Assembly: GCA_964550345.1 (NCBI GenBank)
Contig: CAZJYZ010000001.1
Coordinates: forward strand, 1 to 64,000
DNA length: 64,000 bases
Direction: 5' to 3'
Origin: JAAEUB01 sp964550345
GTDB lineage: Bacteria; Pseudomonadota; Alphaproteobacteria; Rhodobacterales; Rhodobacteraceae
Shown here: positions 61,120 to 64,000 of the stretch, piece by piece
Layout: the number at the start of each line of letters is the position of its first letter
Numbering within the stretch: position 1 is the first letter of the stretch
Made by a program: the position numbers and the translations under genes
The notes under the pieces: generated by a model
What the model was told of the DNA's origin: nothing
The model's database searches: none
What the model saw: the letters and a program-made list of their open reading frames with translations, nothing else

Positions 61120-61233
61120 AGGTATCTCCAAGCGGTTTTCGCCTGTCCGTTTAGCGCTGCACGCGCCGACCCGCAAGCCTTGTGGTACTTACGCGCTGTG
61201 CTAGGCTACAGGAAACACAAAGGGAGAAGTGGC

Positions 61234-61929
61234 ATGAAGATTATCTGGCTGGGACATGCGGGTTTTCGTATCGAGATTGGCGATCAGGTGCTTTTGGTAG
61301 ACCCATGGCTGACGGGCAATCCGATGTTTGAAGGTCAAAGCCGGGATAACGCCATTAAAGACGCCACCCATATCCTGATCACCCACGGTCACGGCGATCA
61401 TACCGGCGACGCACTGGCGATTTCAAAAGATACCGGCGCGCCCATTGTTGGGATTTATGATCTGATGAGCCATTGGGAAGCCTCTGAAAGCGTCAGTGTC
61501 GTTGGCTTCAACAAAGGCGGAACCGTGCGTTTGGGTGATGTGGCGGTGACTATGGTTCAAGCGGTGCATTCTTCTTCCATCATAGCCGCATGCGGCGCAC
61601 CAGCTAATGCAGGGTCCGAAGCGGGCTTTATGATCAAAGGCGAAGGCCGGATGATATACCTCAGCGGGGACACCGACATTATGGCGGATATGGAATGGAT
61701 GGGCGATCTGCACGCGCCTGATATCGGCATCCTGTGTGCCGGTGGACATTTCACCATGGATATGGAGCGCGCGGCCTATGCGGTGAAGCGCTATTTTGAC
61801 TTTAAAACCGTGATCCCCTGCCACTACCGGACATTCCCGCTGCTGGAGCAATCCGCCGAGAAGCTGATCGAGGGTCTGCCGGGGGTCGATGTGATTGAAC
61901 CTGAGGTAATGCAGGCGATCACGCTCTGA
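61234..61929 (+). CDS. UPF0173 metal-dependent hydrolase
   Basis: A 231-residue metallo-beta-lactamase fold protein of the UPF0173 family. MKIIWLGHAGFRIEIGD and VDPWLTGNP open the sequence, THGHGDHTGDAL (about 50-61) is the metal-binding HxHxDH motif, and later ligands are in VHSSS, YLSGDTDIMADM and IPCHYRTFP. Natural substrates are unknown. AAGGGAGAA lies about eight bases before the ATG. It ends 24 bases before the EEP gene, so the two may be co-transcribed. Confidence 0.88.
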   Translation: MKIIWLGHAGFRIEIGDQVLLVDPWLTGNPMFEGQSRDNAIKDATHILITHGHGDHTGDALAISKDTGAPIVGIYDLMSHWEASESVSVVGFNKGGTVRLGDVAVTMVQAVHSSSIIAACGAPANAGSEAGFMIKGEGRMIYLSGDTDIMADMEWMGDLHAPDIGILCAGGHFTMDMERAAYAVKRYFDFKTVIPCHYRTFPLLEQSAEKLIEGLPGVDVIEPEVMQAITL

Positions 61930-61953
61930 AAACCCAAATTACGGAGAAACCCA

Positions 61954-62760
61954 ATGGGTGATGCTATCGAAACCCGTCTGCGCGTCATGACCTGGAATAT
62001 CTGGTGGCGATTTGGCCCGTGGCAGGAACGCTCCCGGGCCATCGCCGCCACGCTGGCTGAGGCTGATGCTGATATCATCGCCTTGCAGGAGGTCTGGGAT
62101 GACCGCACCGAAAATTTTGCAGCTAAGCTCGCAGACCAGCTTGGATATCATCACGTCCACGCCCCCGGCGCAACATTGAGCGGCGTTACCATGGGCAACG
62201 CCATCCTCTCACGCTGGCCCATTGTGGCGCATGACATCGCGGCGCTTTATGGGCTTGAGGACGCAAACGAAAGCCGGGTGGCTGTTTACGCGGAAATTGA
62301 CGGTCCGCGTGGGAAAATCCCTGTCTTCAGCACCCACCTCAACTGGATGCAGCACCACAGCCATGTCAGGCAAAAACAGGTTGCTGATCTGACGCAGTTT
62401 ATTGCGACAATGCCAAAACAGAGATTTCCGCCCATCCTGTGTGGGGATTTCAACGCCGACCCGCACTCAGACGAAATCCGGATGCTGACAGGCCAGACCA
62501 CATGCCCGGTGGAAAACCTTGTATTTCAGGATGCCTGGGCCTTCTGCCATCCGCATGAGAAAGGCTTCACATGGGATAATCGAAACCCCTATGTGGCGGT
62601 AGATTTTGAGCCTGACCGGCGACTTGACTACATCCTGCCCGGCTGGCCACGCGGGCGCGGTGCCGGACATGTGGTTGAATGCCGGATTGTCGGTGATGGG
62701 CCTGTGGAGGGCATCTGGCCCAGTGATCACTACGCTTTGGTGGCGGAGTTAAGATACTGA
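61954..62760 (+). CDS. Endonuclease/exonuclease/phosphatase family protein
   Basis: A 268-residue EEP-fold hydrolase. Blocks in order: RVMTWNIWWRFG (about 9-20), IIALQEVWDDR with the metal Glu, GNAILSRWPI, FSTHLNWMQHHS, CGDFNADPHSDEIR with the Asp-Asn pair, and WPSDHYALVAEL with the final Asp-His pair. Members cut phosphodiesters of nucleic acids or lipids; the absence of a signal peptide suggests a cytoplasmic role. A GGAG is upstream of the ATG. It probably shares a transcript with the UPF0173 gene. Confidence 0.85.
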   Translation: MGDAIETRLRVMTWNIWWRFGPWQERSRAIAATLAEADADIIALQEVWDDRTENFAAKLADQLGYHHVHAPGATLSGVTMGNAILSRWPIVAHDIAALYGLEDANESRVAVYAEIDGPRGKIPVFSTHLNWMQHHSHVRQKQVADLTQFIATMPKQRFPPILCGDFNADPHSDEIRMLTGQTTCPVENLVFQDAWAFCHPHEKGFTWDNRNPYVAVDFEPDRRLDYILPGWPRGRGAGHVVECRIVGDGPVEGIWPSDHYALVAELRY

Positions 62761-62857
62761 CAGGGCTGTTTTAGGTCTGTGCCGCAGTTTATGTGAACGT
62801 CTGCAATGCGGACGGAACTGACTTTGCAAAGTGCTTGTATCGACCTATTGAAGATTC

Positions 62858-63361
62858 ATGAACTCTATCGCGAAATCCATCTGTCCGGGGTGTAAAGCGC
62901 TTTTGCCTGACATCGATGGACCCGTCCATAACTACATGGAAGGGTCTCCAGCTTGTTTTGAACAGTTTAACAAGGTTCTAGCCTGCGAATATAGTGATCC
63001 GAAACTTCTTTCGACGCATCGCCTTACTGTCGATACATATGCCGTTCAACACCCGGGAAGCAACTTATTAAGGCAGCAAATTCAATCAGTTGGGTTGCAT
63101 CTCGCAAGGTTAGGCCTGCAAATTGAAAGACCTATGCCACCAAGAGAAACCAATGATGTTATGCTTGGGCTTGGCAAGCACAAGCATACTCTCGACCACA
63201 TCGAGCCTCCTAAACGGTTCTCGGTAACGGTCGCCGATGTCGCTACTTTTGCCGGATCTTCACAGCATTCGGACAAAGTCAGAGAGTGGGCAGTTTCGAC
63301 ATGGAACGATTGGTCCGCGCATCATGAGTACATTCTAAACTGGACTGCGAGATGGATGTAA
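62858..63361 (+). CDS. DUF5946 family protein
   Basis: A 167-residue protein with the DUF5946 pattern: CPGCKALLPDIDGPVHNYM near the start (Cys9 and Cys12 form a possible zinc knuckle), ACFEQFNKVLACEYSDP, HRLTVDTYAVQHPG, and VREWAVSTWNDWSAHHEYI in parts near the end. The family has no known role. A stretch I counted (62941-63060) is about 47% GC, clearly below its neighbours, which hints at recent transfer. It has no obvious ribosome site and no operon partner. Confidence 0.8.
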   Translation: MNSIAKSICPGCKALLPDIDGPVHNYMEGSPACFEQFNKVLACEYSDPKLLSTHRLTVDTYAVQHPGSNLLRQQIQSVGLHLARLGLQIERPMPPRETNDVMLGLGKHKHTLDHIEPPKRFSVTVADVATFAGSSQHSDKVREWAVSTWNDWSAHHEYILNWTARWM

Positions 63362-63400
63362 CTACGGGCTCAAAGCGCCCCAATCGATACATATTACCCC

Positions 63401-63853
63401 TCAACGCTTTGGCAAGAAAAACTCTTTCAACAACCTCTCGGCTTCATCTGCTCCGATCCCATCATAGACTTCCGGTACATGGTGAGTTTGGGCATGGTTG
63501 AACACTTTCGCCCCATGCGCTACCCCGCCCGATTTCGGGTCTGCTGCGCCATAATATAACCGCCGGATGCGCGCCGCTGATATAGCTGTCGCGCACATGG
63601 CACAGGGCTCCAACGTGACATAGAGGTCGTGATCCGGCAGGCGTTCACTGCCCAAAGCGGCGCAGGCTTCGCGGATCACCAGTATCTCGGCATGTGCGGT
63701 AGGATCGCTCAGTTCTCGGGTGCGGTTGCCCGCACGGGCGACAACCGTGCCCGAACCGTCCACCAAAACGGCGCCCACTGGCACTTCGCCGCGCGCCGCC
63801 GCTGCGCGGGCCTCGTCCAATGCGAGGTTCATATATGAGGTAAACCGGCTCAT
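63401..63853 (-). CDS. tadA: tRNA-specific adenosine-34 deaminase
   Basis: A 150-residue cytidine-deaminase-fold protein. His54 and Glu56 (HAEILVI) and Cys84, Cys87 (EPCAMCATA) form the zinc site and proton shuttle. This is the pattern of TadA, which converts A34 to inosine in tRNA(Arg). GGTAGGGGGG precedes the ATG. It is divergent from the rluB-like gene, as commonly seen in Rhodobacterales. Confidence 0.9.
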   Translation of the reverse strand: MSRFTSYMNLALDEARAAAARGEVPVGAVLVDGSGTVVARAGNRTRELSDPTAHAEILVIREACAALGSERLPDHDLYVTLEPCAMCATAISAARIRRLYYGAADPKSGGVAHGAKVFNHAQTHHVPEVYDGIGADEAERLLKEFFLPKR

Positions 63854-63926
63854 CCCCCCTACCTGCCCTGCCCTGTGGCGTTTGCCAAGGCTTTCCCTTT
63901 GCGCCGCGTGGCGTTATGCCAGCGCT

Positions 63927-64000
63927 ATGAACAATGAAACGTATAAAGGCGACCGCATCGCCAAAGTACTGGCGCGAGCCGGAATTGCCAGCCGTCGCGA
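63927..64000 (+). CDS. rluB: Pseudouridine synthase N terminus (rluB-like), partial
   Basis: The window ends 25 codons into this gene. The visible part, DRIAKVLARAGIASRR preceded by a short acidic-basic start, is the S4 domain of RsuA/RluB family rRNA pseudouridine synthases. The tadA-rluB divergent order supports RluB, but the catalytic domain is outside the window, so RsuA or RluE/F cannot be ruled out. Confidence 0.75.
   Translation, partial: MNNETYKGDRIAKVLARAGIASRR

Noticed and set aside
1..64000. CRISPR arrays, insertion sequences, prophage genes and tRNAs
   Set aside because: I looked for regular direct repeats, transposase or integrase motifs, and tRNA signatures and saw none. A covariance-model search would be decisive for tRNAs.

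Overview
The window reads as a chromosomal piece of an alphaproteobacterium of the order Rhodobacterales (Roseobacter or Rhodobacter type). Pointers are the glycolate oxidase set glcDEF, methylmalonyl-CoA epimerase coupled to a DUF1467 gene, the MoxR/DUF58/DUF4159 operon beside a DUF1285 gene, tadA divergent from an rluB-like gene, gatC-gatA, P-II next to amtB, a class A RNase P RNA, and short intergenic repeats typical of this group. It is draft sequence: ten Ns at 41982-41991 interrupt a penicillin-binding protein gene, and a homopolymer-type frameshift is likely in the first gene.

Layout. 1-3944: a partial exported His/Met-containing protein (minus), then a short Crp/Fnr regulator coupled by GTGA to a YcaQ-type DNA glycosylase, an SDR oxidoreductase and a P1-family self-cleaving aminopeptidase. 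3984-9172: a kynurenine-formamidase-like hydrolase, succinate-semialdehyde dehydrogenase, a repeat-rich gap, and an ECF sigma factor coupled to a membrane-anchored von Willebrand A protein. 9371-15575 (minus): an Hsp20 with a heat-shock-type promoter, an exported trypsin-like protease, glcD-glcE-glcF and a RidA protein. 15686-25217: a small exported protein, the four-gene moxR operon in which every junction overlaps (minus), DUF1285, a VOC/WYL-regulator pair with a candidate operator, and a small four-helix membrane protein.

25274-37898: carB, a GT87 membrane protein, aspS, a DUF1800/Tat-exported DUF1501 pair, an orphan response regulator, methylmalonyl-CoA epimerase with DUF1467, and a CysZ-like protein coupled to a nitroreductase. 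37985-45891: a sulfide:quinone-reductase-like flavoprotein, a histone-deacetylase-like amidohydrolase, a class V aminotransferase, the interrupted class A PBP, and glnK-amtB. 46031-51986: LysE exporter, SLC13 permease, cystathionine beta-lyase, 8-oxoguanine deaminase and an inositol-phosphatase-family enzyme. 52058-56974: XRE regulator, an AT-rich gap, quinone oxidoreductase, LysR divergent from DUF1127, a Bax-inhibitor-1 protein with a heat-shock-type promoter, an SGNH hydrolase and rpmG. 57111-64000: GNAT, rnpB, an AmpD-like amidase, an excalibur-type lipoprotein, gatC-gatA, a UPF0173 hydrolase, an EEP phosphatase, a low-GC DUF5946 gene, tadA and the start of rluB.

Most of the window is housekeeping and ordinary accessory metabolism. 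I found no CRISPR array, insertion sequence, phage module or tRNA. The least explained parts are the ECF-sigma/VWA pair, the moxR operon, the DUF1800/DUF1501 pair, the regulatory palindromes, and a recurring intergenic element present four times, one copy of which appears to carry the ribosome binding site of the P1 peptidase gene.
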